This document shows positions 57,104 through 64,000 of a stretch of DNA of 64,000 nucleotides, piece by piece. The stretch is taken from NCBI RefSeq assembly GCF_904831005.1, contig NZ_LR882982.1:744001-808000 (forward strand), written 5' to 3'. The DNA is from Microbacterium hydrocarbonoxydans (GTDB taxonomy: Bacteria > Actinomycetota > Actinomycetes > Actinomycetales > Microbacteriaceae). The translations under genes and the position numbers were made by a program. A model generated the notes under the pieces. It saw nothing but the letters and a program-made list of their open reading frames with translations. It was not told the DNA's origin and made no database searches. Numbering within the stretch: the first letter of the stretch is position 1; every line of letters begins with the position of its first letter.

Positions 57104-57777
57104 TCCTCGTGCGCTCCGCGACGGACTGGGGGAGCCTGACTCCGGTCCTCCTCCAGTCGATCCAGGAGACCGTCTACATGGTCGCCGTGACGCTGGTGGT
57201 CGGCGGTGCGGCCGGTCTGCTGATCGGCGCGGTGCTGTACGCCACACGCCCCGGCAACCTGTTCTCGAACCGCGCCGTTTTCGGCGTGCTGAACCTGCTG
57301 ATCAACGTGATCCGCCCGATCCCGTTCATCATCTTCCTCACCGCCGTCGGCCCCGTCACGAAGGCGATCGCCGGCACCACGCTCGGCACCGAGGCGGCGA
57401 TCGTGCCCATGACGATCATGGCCGCCGTCGTCATCGGCCGCGTGGTCGAGCAGAATCTCGTCGCGGTGGACCCGGGAATCGTGGAGGCGGCCCTCGCGAT
57501 CGGCGCCAAACGGCTCGCGATCCTGTTCGGACTCGTCATCCCCGAGGCGCTGGCTCCGCTGATCCTGGGCTACACGTTCATGTTCATCGCGGTCGTCGAC
57601 ATGTCGGCCATGGCGGGGTACATCGGCGGCGGCGGTCTCGGCAACTTCGCGATCATCTACGGCTATCAGCAGTTCAATCAGGAGGCGACGTGGGTGACGG
57701 TGGCGATCATCGTCGTCATCGTCCAGATCGGACAGCTGTTCGGCAACTGGCTCGCCCAGCGCGTCCTGCGCCGCTGA
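57100..57777 (+). CDS. metI: Methionine ABC transporter permease
   Basis: 225 residues, five hydrophobic segments. MetI features: IQETVYMVAVTLVVGGAAGLLIG, NVIRPIPFIIFLTAVGPVTKAIAGTTLGTEAAIVPMTI and the EAA loop VEAALAIGAKRLAILFGLVIPEAL. GTG start in a GTGA overlap with metN. Completes the metQ-metN-metI order; E. coli has metN-metI-metQ. Confidence 0.95.
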   Translation: MILVRSATDWGSLTPVLLQSIQETVYMVAVTLVVGGAAGLLIGAVLYATRPGNLFSNRAVFGVLNLLINVIRPIPFIIFLTAVGPVTKAIAGTTLGTEAAIVPMTIMAAVVIGRVVEQNLVAVDPGIVEAALAIGAKRLAILFGLVIPEALAPLILGYTFMFIAVVDMSAMAGYIGGGGLGNFAIIYGYQQFNQEATWVTVAIIVVIVQIGQLFGNWLAQRVLRR

Positions 57778-57840
57778 CGACGAGGGGCGCCGTTCACCGA
57801 GCCGACCGGCCATTGACATCGGAATCCAAGCCGAACGCAC

Positions 57841-57846
57841 TAGCGT
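57841..57846 (+). promoter_or_regulatory. Possible -10 of the EEP protein gene
   Basis: TAGCGT ends 8 nt before the ATG at 57855; a TTGACA further up (57813-57818) is 22 bp away, too far for a normal spacer. Confidence 0.35.
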
Positions 57847-57854
57847 GAGATGCG

Positions 57855-58523
57855 ATGAAGGTCATCTCATACAACCTGCAGAAGCACCGGGCCGCGGGAG
57901 AACTCGCGGCCCTCACCGCTGCGCACGATCCCGACATCCTGTGTCTGCAGGAATGCGATGTCGCAGACCTGCCCGACCGCGTCGGCGATCTCGCGCTCGC
58001 CGACGCCACCCAGGGCAATCGCCTCGGCCTGGCTCTGTATTACCGGCAGAGCGAGTTCCATCTGCAGCAGGTGATCACGATCGGCCTGAAGAAGTCCCTT
58101 CACGATCGCATCGCGAAACCCGCGCACGAGCGCGTGCTCGGAGCACGCCTGCGAGACATCGACTCGGGGCGCGACTTCATCGCCGCATCCTTCCACGCCG
58201 CCCCGCTCACGGCGCTCAACTCGTTGCGGCGGCATCAGATCCGCGCGGCCCTCACCGAGCTCGCGACCCTCGGGGAGGGGCTGCCGCAGCTGATGGTCGG
58301 TGACTACAACTACCCCGTCTTCAAGGAGAACCTCGGGAAGACGGTCCGCGAGCACGGCTACGCGCTCACCATGAGCGACGACCACACCTACACCCGCTAT
58401 CGGGTCTTCCGTGGTCACTACGACTTCGCGACCTCGGTCGGCTTCGAGATCCAGCGGGTGACGACTCTGCCGCAGGGACTCAGCGATCATCGTCCCATCC
58501 TGGTCACGACGCGCTTCGACTGA
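57855..58523 (+). CDS. Endonuclease/exonuclease/phosphatase-family protein
   Basis: 222 residues. EEP fold landmarks: MKVISYNLQKH (Asn metal ligand), DILCLQECDVADL (Glu), HAAPLTALNSLRR (His region), LMVGDYNYP (catalytic Asp/Asn) and the end QGLSDHRPILVTTRF (SDH motif). Cleaves phosphodiester or phosphoester bonds; the natural substrate in this small cytoplasmic subgroup is unknown. Monocistronic between metI and rplM. Confidence 0.88.
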   Translation: MKVISYNLQKHRAAGELAALTAAHDPDILCLQECDVADLPDRVGDLALADATQGNRLGLALYYRQSEFHLQQVITIGLKKSLHDRIAKPAHERVLGARLRDIDSGRDFIAASFHAAPLTALNSLRRHQIRAALTELATLGEGLPQLMVGDYNYPVFKENLGKTVREHGYALTMSDDHTYTRYRVFRGHYDFATSVGFEIQRVTTLPQGLSDHRPILVTTRFD

Positions 58524-58537
58524 CCACCCGGCCCGGT

Positions 58538-58566
58538 TTTGGTTTGCAGCTCGGATGACGTAGGCT
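58538..58566 (+). promoter_or_regulatory. rplM promoter
   Basis: TTTGGT (58538-58543), 17-bp spacer, TAGGCT (58561-58566). Unlike most others here it makes a leader of more than 120 nt. Confidence 0.5.
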
Positions 58567-58697
58567 GTCTCTTTGGTACTCGACTGCCGAGTACTACGAA
58601 CGTGAGCCCTCCACTGGCGTGTTCATCCCTGTAGGGAAGAACCACCCCGGAGTGGGATTCACGAACTTCTCCGTTCGAACAAGAAAGCAGCACTATC
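58567..58697 (+). ncRNA. Structured 5' leader of rplM-rpsI
   Basis: Helices visible: P1 GTACTCG/CGAGTAC (58576-58582 with 58588-58594); then a multi-helix element closed by CGTGA/TCACG (58601-58605 with 58659-58663), CCACT/AGTGG (58611-58615 with 58651-58655) and an inner GTTC..CCCT-GT-AGGG..GAAC hairpin (58621-58642). Leaders of this kind before r-protein genes often bind the encoded protein; whether this one belongs to a known family I cannot tell. Confidence 0.5.
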
Positions 58698-59144
58698 GTG
58701 ACGCGCACTTACACCCCGAAGGCCGGCGAGGTCCAGCGTGACTGGGTCGTCATCGACGCCACTGACGTCGTTCTCGGCCGTCTGGCTTCGCACGCCGCTA
58801 CGCTTCTGCGTGGCAAGCACAAGCCCACCTTCGCCAACCACATCGACTCGGGTGACTTCGTCATCATCGTGAACGCCGACAAGGTCGCGCTCACGGGTCA
58901 GAAGCTCCAGAAGAAGCTGGCCTACCGCCACTCGGGTTACCCGGGCGGTCTGAAGTCGGTCACCTACGCCGAGCTCATGGAGAAGAACCCGGTCCGTGCT
59001 GTCGAGAAGGCCATCCGTGGCATGCTCCCCAAGAACAGCATCGGCCGTCAGCAGCTGTCGAAGCTCAAGGTCTACGTCGGTGGAGAGCACCCGCACGCCG
59101 CTCAGCAGCCGAAGACGTACACCCTCGACCAGGTCGCCCAGTAA
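58698..59144 (+). CDS. rplM: 50S ribosomal protein L13
   Basis: 148 residues. [58 protein letters not shown] and [37 protein letters not shown] are unmistakable L13 blocks. GTG start. First gene of the rplM-rpsI-glmM operon, the usual actinobacterial order. Confidence 0.98.
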   Translation: MTRTYTPKAGEVQRDWVVIDATDVVLGRLASHAATLLRGKHKPTFANHIDSGDFVIIVNADKVALTGQKLQKKLAYRHSGYPGGLKSVTYAELMEKNPVRAVEKAIRGMLPKNSIGRQQLSKLKVYVGGEHPHAAQQPKTYTLDQVAQ

Positions 59145-59171
59145 GCGCCGTAAAGACTTAAGGACATACTC

Positions 59172-59657
59172 GTGGCTGACATCCAGGACACCACCGAAAC
59201 CCCCCAGAACTTCTCGACGTCGACTCCCGAGACCGAAGCAGTCGAGGCGGCTCCCCGCCCCGTGCTGAGCGTTCCGGGTGCCGCTGTCGGCCGTCGCAAG
59301 CAGGCCATCGCCCGCGTGCGCCTCGTCCCCGGCTCGGGAACGATCACGGTCAACGGCCGCACGCTCGAGGACTACTTCCCGAACAAGCTGCACCAGCAGC
59401 TGATCAACGACCCGTTCACGATTCTGAACCTCGCAGGTGGCTACGACGTCATCGCGCGCATCTCCGGTGGTGGCCCCTCGGGTCAGGCCGGCGCACTGCG
59501 TCTCGGAATCGCTCGTTCGCTCAACGGCATCGACGAGGAGAACAACCGCGCGACCCTGAAGAAGGCCGGCTTCCTCTCCCGTGACGCTCGCGTCAAGGAG
59601 CGCAAGAAGGCTGGACTCAAGAAGGCCCGTAAGGCGCCTCAGTACTCCAAGCGTTAA
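59172..59657 (+). CDS. rpsI: 30S ribosomal protein S9
   Basis: 161 residues; the actinobacterial N-terminal extension of ~35 residues precedes the core ([30 protein letters not shown]). C-terminal tail [14 protein letters not shown] reaches the P site in the ribosome. GTG start with AAGGA upstream. Followed after 14 bp by glmM. Confidence 0.98.
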   Translation: MADIQDTTETPQNFSTSTPETEAVEAAPRPVLSVPGAAVGRRKQAIARVRLVPGSGTITVNGRTLEDYFPNKLHQQLINDPFTILNLAGGYDVIARISGGGPSGQAGALRLGIARSLNGIDEENNRATLKKAGFLSRDARVKERKKAGLKKARKAPQYSKR

Positions 59658-59671
59658 GGTCCACTGCTCCG

Positions 59672-61030
59672 ATGCCGATCTTTGGCACGGACGGCGTGCG
59701 AGGACTTGCCAATGGCATCCTCACCGCCGACCTCGCGCTCACCCTGGCCCAGGCGACTGCTGTCGTCCTGGGCCAGGGCCGTACTGCGGAGGCTCGCAAG
59801 GCCGAAGGCAAGCGCCTCACCGCAGTCGTGGCTCGCGACCCCCGCGTCTCGGGCCACTTCCTCACCGCCGCAGTGTCGGCGGGGCTCGCATCATCGGGTG
59901 TCGACGTGCTCGAGGCCGGAGTCATCCCGACACCGGCCCTCGCGTTCCTCGTCGCCGACCGAGATGCCGACTTCGGCGTGATGATCTCGGCGTCGCACAA
60001 CGCCGCCCCCGACAACGGGATCAAGATCTTCGCCCGGGGTGGAGTGAAGCTCCCCGACGTCGTCGAGCAGCGCATCGAGGCCGCGATGGCGGGGGAGAAG
60101 CTGCGTCCGACCGGCGCGGGCGTGGGCAGGATCATCCGGTTCTCGGACGCCGAGGACAGATACGTCGTGCACCTGCTCGGCTCGCTGCCCAACCGCCTGA
60201 ACGGCATCAAGGTCGTTCTGGACTGCGCGCATGGCGCAGCATCCGGGGTCTCTCCTGAGACCTTCCGCGACGCGGGGGCCGATGTCACGGTGATCGGGGC
60301 GGAACCCGACGGCTGGAACATCAACGACGGGGTCGGCTCGACGCATCTCGACAATCTCGCAGAGGCCGTGGTCCGGCTCGGAGCCGATATCGGCATCGCG
60401 CACGACGGAGACGCCGATCGGTGTCTCGCCGTCGACGCTCAGGGCAACGTCATCGACGGTGACCAGATCATGGCGATCCTCGCGGTCTCGATGAAAGAGC
60501 GCGGTCATCTCACCGACGACACACTCGTCGCGACCGTGATGAGCAATCTCGGTCTTCACGTGGCGATGCGCGAGCACGGGATCACCGTGCGCCAGACCGC
60601 GGTCGGTGACCGGTACGTGCTCGAGGCGATGAACGAGGGCGGCTATGCACTCGGTGGCGAGCAGTCCGGGCACGTGATCATGAGCGAGTACGCCACCACC
60701 GGCGACGGGCTGCTCACGGGTCTGCACCTGGTGGCCGAGATGGCACGCCAGAACAAGACCATCGCAGAGCTCGCCTCAGTGATGACGGTCTATCCGCAGG
60801 TGCTGATCAATGTGCGCGACGTCGACAAGGACGCGGTCGACGCGGATCCCGTGGTCCAGGAGGCCGTGCGTTCGGTGGAAGCCGAGCTCGGCGACACCGG
60901 TCGTGTGCTGCTGCGCAAGTCGGGTACCGAGGCGCTGGTGCGGGTGATGGTCGAGGCAGCGGATGCCGCTTCCGTGCAGACCTACGCCGACCGTCTCGTC
61001 GACGTGGTGCGCGAGCGTCTCGCTCTCTGA
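59672..61030 (+). CDS. glmM: Phosphoglucosamine mutase
   Basis: Converts glucosamine-6-P to glucosamine-1-P for UDP-GlcNAc and peptidoglycan synthesis. 452 residues. Start FGTDGVRG, phosphoserine site ISASHN with Ser108, Mg site DGDADR with Asp245, 247 and 249, sugar loop GGEQSGH, and the phosphate-binding [15 protein letters not shown] near the C-terminus. glmS, the preceding step in the pathway, lies 2 kb downstream. Confidence 0.97.
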   Translation: MPIFGTDGVRGLANGILTADLALTLAQATAVVLGQGRTAEARKAEGKRLTAVVARDPRVSGHFLTAAVSAGLASSGVDVLEAGVIPTPALAFLVADRDADFGVMISASHNAAPDNGIKIFARGGVKLPDVVEQRIEAAMAGEKLRPTGAGVGRIIRFSDAEDRYVVHLLGSLPNRLNGIKVVLDCAHGAASGVSPETFRDAGADVTVIGAEPDGWNINDGVGSTHLDNLAEAVVRLGADIGIAHDGDADRCLAVDAQGNVIDGDQIMAILAVSMKERGHLTDDTLVATVMSNLGLHVAMREHGITVRQTAVGDRYVLEAMNEGGYALGGEQSGHVIMSEYATTGDGLLTGLHLVAEMARQNKTIAELASVMTVYPQVLINVRDVDKDAVDADPVVQEAVRSVEAELGDTGRVLLRKSGTEALVRVMVEAADAASVQTYADRLVDVVRERLAL

Positions 61031-61041
61031 ACCACCTCCGC

Positions 61042-61104
61042 CGCTCCCGTCAGCGCTTCCGTCTTTCGCGTGGGTACGCGATGACGGAAGCCGCCACGGG
61101 AGCG
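61042..61104. terminator. Three-tier nested hairpin between glmM and ppx
   Basis: CGCTCCCGT/ACGGGAGCG (61042-61050 with 61096-61104), GCTTCCGTC/GACGGAAGC (61055-61063 with 61083-61091) and CGCG/CGCG (61067-61070 with 61077-61080) nest inside one another. Probably a bidirectional terminator for the convergent genes. Confidence 0.7.
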
Positions 61105-61132
61105 TCGTCGTTCCCCCGTCGGCGTCCCGGCC

Positions 61133-62062
61133 CTACCGGCCGAGCTGCTCGATGTATCGCAGCAGCACGCCCTCCCGAAGCGCCCAGGGCGACACCTCCA
61201 GCTCATCGACTCGGAGCGCGGTCATGGCCGTGTGCAGCGACACCGCCGCCGCGACGATCTGAAATGTCCGGTCGGCGGTGATCCCGGGAAGCTCCTGGCG
61301 TGCCGAGGCGGGAAGGCGGGCGAGGCGCGGGATCCACGAACCGAGAGCCGCGCGCGGCAGCACCATCCGCTGGATTCCCGACCACCCCGGCATCGGATAG
61401 CCGGCCAACCGGGCGAGCGATCGGATGGCCTTCGAGGAGCCGACCACGTGATCCGGGCGCGGAAGCGCCTCGAATCGGGGGAGCACCTCGCCGAGGGTGT
61501 CCTTCGCGTGCACACGCAGGCGATCGACATCGGCCTCGCCGGGCGGGTCCTCGGGCAGGAACTGCACGGTCATGCGGCCCGCGCCCAGGGGAACGGATGC
61601 CGCGGCATCCGGGAGCTCGTCGCCGCCCGCCGCGATCTCCAACGATCCACCGCCGATGTCGAGGAGCAGCAGCTGACCCGCTGACCATCCGAACCATCGG
61701 CGCACCGCCAAGAACGTCAACTCGGCCTCGGTCTCACCGTCGAGCACCTGAAGCGGCTGGCCGAGCGCCTGCTCGATGCGCGAGATCACGTGCGCGCCGT
61801 TGGTCGCATCGCGCACGGCGCTGGTGGCGGTCGCCAGAAGCGCGTCGACGCGTTCTTCCTCGGCGACTCGTCGCGCCTGCGACACGGCTGCCTCGAGCGC
61901 GCGGACGCCCTCTTCCGAGATCGACCCGTCGTCTGTCAGATACCGCATCAGCCGCAGCACGCTGCGATCGCTCGTCGTCGCGAGGGGGCGACCACCCGGG
62001 TGCACGTCGGCAGCGAGCATGTGGACGGTGTTGGAACCGATGTCGAGAACTCCGAGGCGCAC
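61133..62062 (-). CDS. ppx: Ppx/GppA-family exopolyphosphatase
   Basis: 309 residues. ASKHA-fold phosphatase: GVLDIGSNTVHMLAADV (phosphate 1), TATSAVRDATNG (catalytic Glu region near 115 follows), DIGGGSLEIAAG (phosphate 2) and VVGSSKAIRSLARLAG. Cleaves polyphosphate or (p)ppGpp terminal phosphate; the short form (about 300 residues) is typical of actinobacterial Ppx1/Ppx2. GTG start, -10 TAGTGT 6 nt upstream. Confidence 0.92.
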   Translation of the reverse strand: MRLGVLDIGSNTVHMLAADVHPGGRPLATTSDRSVLRLMRYLTDDGSISEEGVRALEAAVSQARRVAEEERVDALLATATSAVRDATNGAHVISRIEQALGQPLQVLDGETEAELTFLAVRRWFGWSAGQLLLLDIGGGSLEIAAGGDELPDAAASVPLGAGRMTVQFLPEDPPGEADVDRLRVHAKDTLGEVLPRFEALPRPDHVVGSSKAIRSLARLAGYPMPGWSGIQRMVLPRAALGSWIPRLARLPASARQELPGITADRTFQIVAAAVSLHTAMTALRVDELEVSPWALREGVLLRYIEQLGR

Positions 62063-62068
62063 GGATAG

Positions 62069-62074
62069 ACACTA
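62069..62074 (-). promoter_or_regulatory. -10 element of a leaderless promoter for ppx
   Basis: TAGTGT on the minus strand, 6 nt before the GTG at 62062. Confidence 0.55.
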
Positions 62075-62086
62075 CCGCTGCGCCGT

Positions 62087-62092
62087 TACGAT
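62087..62092 (+). promoter_or_regulatory. -10 element of a leaderless promoter for coaA
   Basis: TACGAT ends 6 nt before the GTG at 62099. With the ppx -10 it makes back-to-back promoters within 36 bp. Confidence 0.55.
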
Positions 62093-62098
62093 GTATCC

Positions 62099-63043
62099 GT
62101 GACCACCGTCGACCCCACGCTGCCGCTGTCCCCGTATCGGGAGATCGGCCGCGCTGAATGGGCGCGGCTCGCCGCAGGACTCGATCAGCCTCTCACCGAG
62201 ACCGAGGTCGTCGAGCTCCGCGGCATCGGAGATCGACTCGACCTGACCGAGGTGCGCGAGGTCTACCTTCCCCTGAGCCGTCTGCTCAGCCTGTATGCCA
62301 CCGCGACGAAGCGCCTCGGCGCCGCGACGAGCTCGTTCCTGCAGGAGGACGACACGACGACTCCGTTCGTGGTCGGTGTCGCCGGCTCGGTCGCCGTCGG
62401 CAAGTCGACGATCGCACGACTGCTGCGCGAGCTCATGAGCCGGTGGCCGGGCACGCCGCGGGTCGAGCTCGTCACGACCGACGGCTTTCTGCACTCCAAC
62501 GCCGAACTCGAGCGTCGGGGCCTCATGGACCGCAAGGGCTTCCCGGAGTCGTACGATCGCCGGGCGCTGATCGAGTTCCTCACCGAGGTCAAGAGCGGTG
62601 CCGCCGAAGTGCGCGCGCCCTTCTATTCGCACATGCGGTACGACATCGTCCCTGACGCGCACGTGGTGGTGCGTCGACCCGACGTCGTGATCGTCGAGGG
62701 ACTCAACGTGCTGCAGCCGCCCCCGGCGCCGAACGACGTCGCCGTGAGCGACCTCTTCGACTTCTCTATCTTCGTCGATGCCGACACCGCGCACATCGAG
62801 AGATGGTACGTCGATCGGTTCCTCGCACTGCGCGAGGGAGCGTTCTCCAACCCGTCCTCGTACTTCAACGTGTTCGCCCACCTCACCGATGACGAAGCCA
62901 TCACGACCGCTCTCGGGTATTGGAACGAGATCAACATGCCGAATCTCGTCGAGAACGTGATGCCCACCAAGCATCGAGCCCGGCTGGTGCTCAACAAGGG
63001 CGTCGATCACAGCGTCGAGAGCGTGCTGCTCCGCAAACTCTGA
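62099..63043 (+). CDS. coaA: Type I pantothenate kinase
   Basis: First step of CoA synthesis from pantothenate. 314 residues. P-loop GVAGSVAVGKSTIARLL (about 95-110), TTDGFLHSNAEL (catalytic Asp), KGFPESYDRRALIEFL, YSHMRYDIVP and NVLQPPPAP are the CoaA blocks in the proper order. GTG start and leaderless. Confidence 0.97.
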   Translation: MTTVDPTLPLSPYREIGRAEWARLAAGLDQPLTETEVVELRGIGDRLDLTEVREVYLPLSRLLSLYATATKRLGAATSSFLQEDDTTTPFVVGVAGSVAVGKSTIARLLRELMSRWPGTPRVELVTTDGFLHSNAELERRGLMDRKGFPESYDRRALIEFLTEVKSGAAEVRAPFYSHMRYDIVPDAHVVVRRPDVVIVEGLNVLQPPPAPNDVAVSDLFDFSIFVDADTAHIERWYVDRFLALREGAFSNPSSYFNVFAHLTDDEAITTALGYWNEINMPNLVENVMPTKHRARLVLNKGVDHSVESVLLRKL

Positions 63044-63095
63044 GCCCGGAGGCGTCGGTCGCGGTTCGTTCGGGCTCTTCGCAAAATCCCGCCCT

Positions 63096-63101
63096 TACGC
63101 T
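63096..63101 (+). promoter_or_regulatory. -10 element of a leaderless promoter for glmS
   Basis: TACGCT ends 7 nt before the ATG at 63109; no Shine-Dalgarno and no room for the glmS ribozyme. Confidence 0.55.
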
Positions 63102-63108
63102 TGATCAC

Positions 63109-64000
63109 ATGTGTGGAATCGTCGGATACGTGGGCCCTCGGCCCAGCCAGGACATCCTGCTCGCGGGCCTCGCTCGCCTCGAGTATCGCGGCTACGACTC
63201 CGCGGGGGTCGCCGTGATCGATGGTGACGGCACCCTGGGCATGCGCAAGAAGGCCGGCAAGCTCGCCGCGCTGCGCGATTCGCTCGCCGACTCCGCTCTC
63301 GCGGACGGCCACACCGGTATCGGCCACACACGCTGGGCGACCCACGGCGGGCCGACCGACGTCAACGCTCACCCGCACCTGGCCGACGACGACCGGCTGG
63401 CGCTGATCCACAACGGCATCATCGAGAACTTCTCGGCGCTGCGCGACGAGCTGCTCGCCGACGGCGTGGTGTTCCGCAGCGAGACCGACACCGAGGTCGC
63501 GGCTGCGCTGCTCGGCCGCGAGTACCGCGGCAACGGCGGCGATCTGCAGCTCGCGTTCCGCAACGTGGTGAACCGTCTCGAGGGGGCGTTCACGCTCCTC
63601 GCCCTGCACCAGGATCACCCGGGGCTCGTGGTCGGTGCGCGCCGCAACTCCCCGCTCGTCATCGGTCTGGGCGAGGGCGAGAACTTCCTCGGCTCCGACG
63701 TCGCCGCGTTCGTCGAGCACACCCGCAAGGCGCTCGCGATCGGTCAGGACCAGATCGTCTCGATCACTCCGGATGCCGTCACCGTCACCGACTTCGCGGG
63801 CGCGCCGGTCGAGGCCGAGCCGTTCGACGTGTCGTGGGACGCTGCTGCCGCCGAGAAGGGCGGATGGTCCAGCTTCATGGCGAAGGAGGTCGCAGAGCAG
63901 CCCGAGGCGGTCGCCAACACGCTGCGCGGCCGCATCCAGGACGGTCAGGTCGTCATCCCGGAGCTCGAGGGTCTCGACGATCTGTTCCTCGGCATCAACC
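63109..64000 (+). CDS. glmS: Glutamine-fructose-6-phosphate aminotransferase (3' end outside window)
   Basis: Makes glucosamine-6-phosphate from fructose-6-P and glutamine. The 297 visible residues contain the complete class II glutaminase domain: nucleophile Cys2 (MCGIVGYVG), LEYRGYDSAGVAV, HTRWATHGGPTDVNAHPH, HNGIIENF and SETDTEV, ending as the isomerase part begins (FMAKEVAEQPEAVANTL linker). Frame runs off the end of the window. Confidence 0.97.
   Translation, partial: MCGIVGYVGPRPSQDILLAGLARLEYRGYDSAGVAVIDGDGTLGMRKKAGKLAALRDSLADSALADGHTGIGHTRWATHGGPTDVNAHPHLADDDRLALIHNGIIENFSALRDELLADGVVFRSETDTEVAAALLGREYRGNGGDLQLAFRNVVNRLEGAFTLLALHQDHPGLVVGARRNSPLVIGLGEGENFLGSDVAAFVEHTRKALAIGQDQIVSITPDAVTVTDFAGAPVEAEPFDVSWDAAAAEKGGWSSFMAKEVAEQPEAVANTLRGRIQDGQVVIPELEGLDDLFLGIN

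Noticed and set aside
63044..63108. glmS ribozyme before glmS
   Set aside because: Only 65 bp separate coaA and glmS and the -10 element stands 7 nt before the ATG, leaving no space for the ribozyme.

Overview
The window is a high-GC actinobacterial chromosome segment. Gene content and order (rpoB with a TTG start followed by rpoC, rplM-rpsI-glmM, coaA, glmS, paired Dpp-type and sugar ABC systems, Asp23/ECF cluster) and the protein style point to a Microbacteriaceae member, most likely Microbacterium; this is inferred from the sequence alone, without a database search. Coding density is high, and GTG and TTG starts and 1-4 bp stop/start overlaps are common.

Layout. 1-6.3 kb: end of a LuxR-type response regulator, a MacB/FtsX-type ABC exporter, a ComB-like phosphatase, DUF3054 membrane protein, SprT-like protein, TPR protein and spermidine synthase-like protein. 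6.4-18.6 kb: a large uptake region with a sugar ABC transporter, a NagZ-like GH3 hexosaminidase, an RpiR/MurR-type regulator, a PfkB sugar kinase and a complete dipeptide/oligopeptide ABC transporter; together they look like salvage of amino-sugar or cell-wall material. 18.7-26.3 kb: rpoB-rpoC, with a structured leader and a strong terminator. 26.4-37.6 kb: lipoproteins, PfkB kinase, tRNA-Tyr, FHA protein, gluconate module (gntK-gntP-gntR), FBP zinc-finger protein, enoyl-CoA hydratase, inositol monophosphatase, M23 peptidase. 37.7-41.7 kb: tRNA-Thr and tRNA-Met, then an accessory island bounded by two copies of the tRNA-Met terminator region; it carries a DUF3800-like gene, orphan ORF, lipoprotein, small metzincin-type protease and a deletion derivative of an IS3-family element, and just outside lies a fragment of a second DUF3800-like gene. 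41.7-47.4 kb: two TetR/MFS efflux modules, the second extended by an M20 amidohydrolase. 47.5-49.7 kb: an Asp23/Gls24 - ECF sigma - anti-sigma-like/Gls24 cluster. 49.8-58.5 kb: QorB-like reductase with divergent HxlR regulator, APC permease, truA, M20 peptidase, metQ-metN-metI, EEP-family protein. 58.6-64 kb: rplM-rpsI-glmM, ppx, coaA and the start of glmS.

A theme running through the whole window is leaderless transcription: at about twenty genes a TANNNT-like -10 hexamer ends 6-8 nt before the start codon with no Shine-Dalgarno, and this pattern decides several starts. Other highlights are an Asn at the rifampicin-determining RpoB position normally occupied by His, a structured 5' leader in front of rplM, and a putative anti-sigma/Gls24 fusion.
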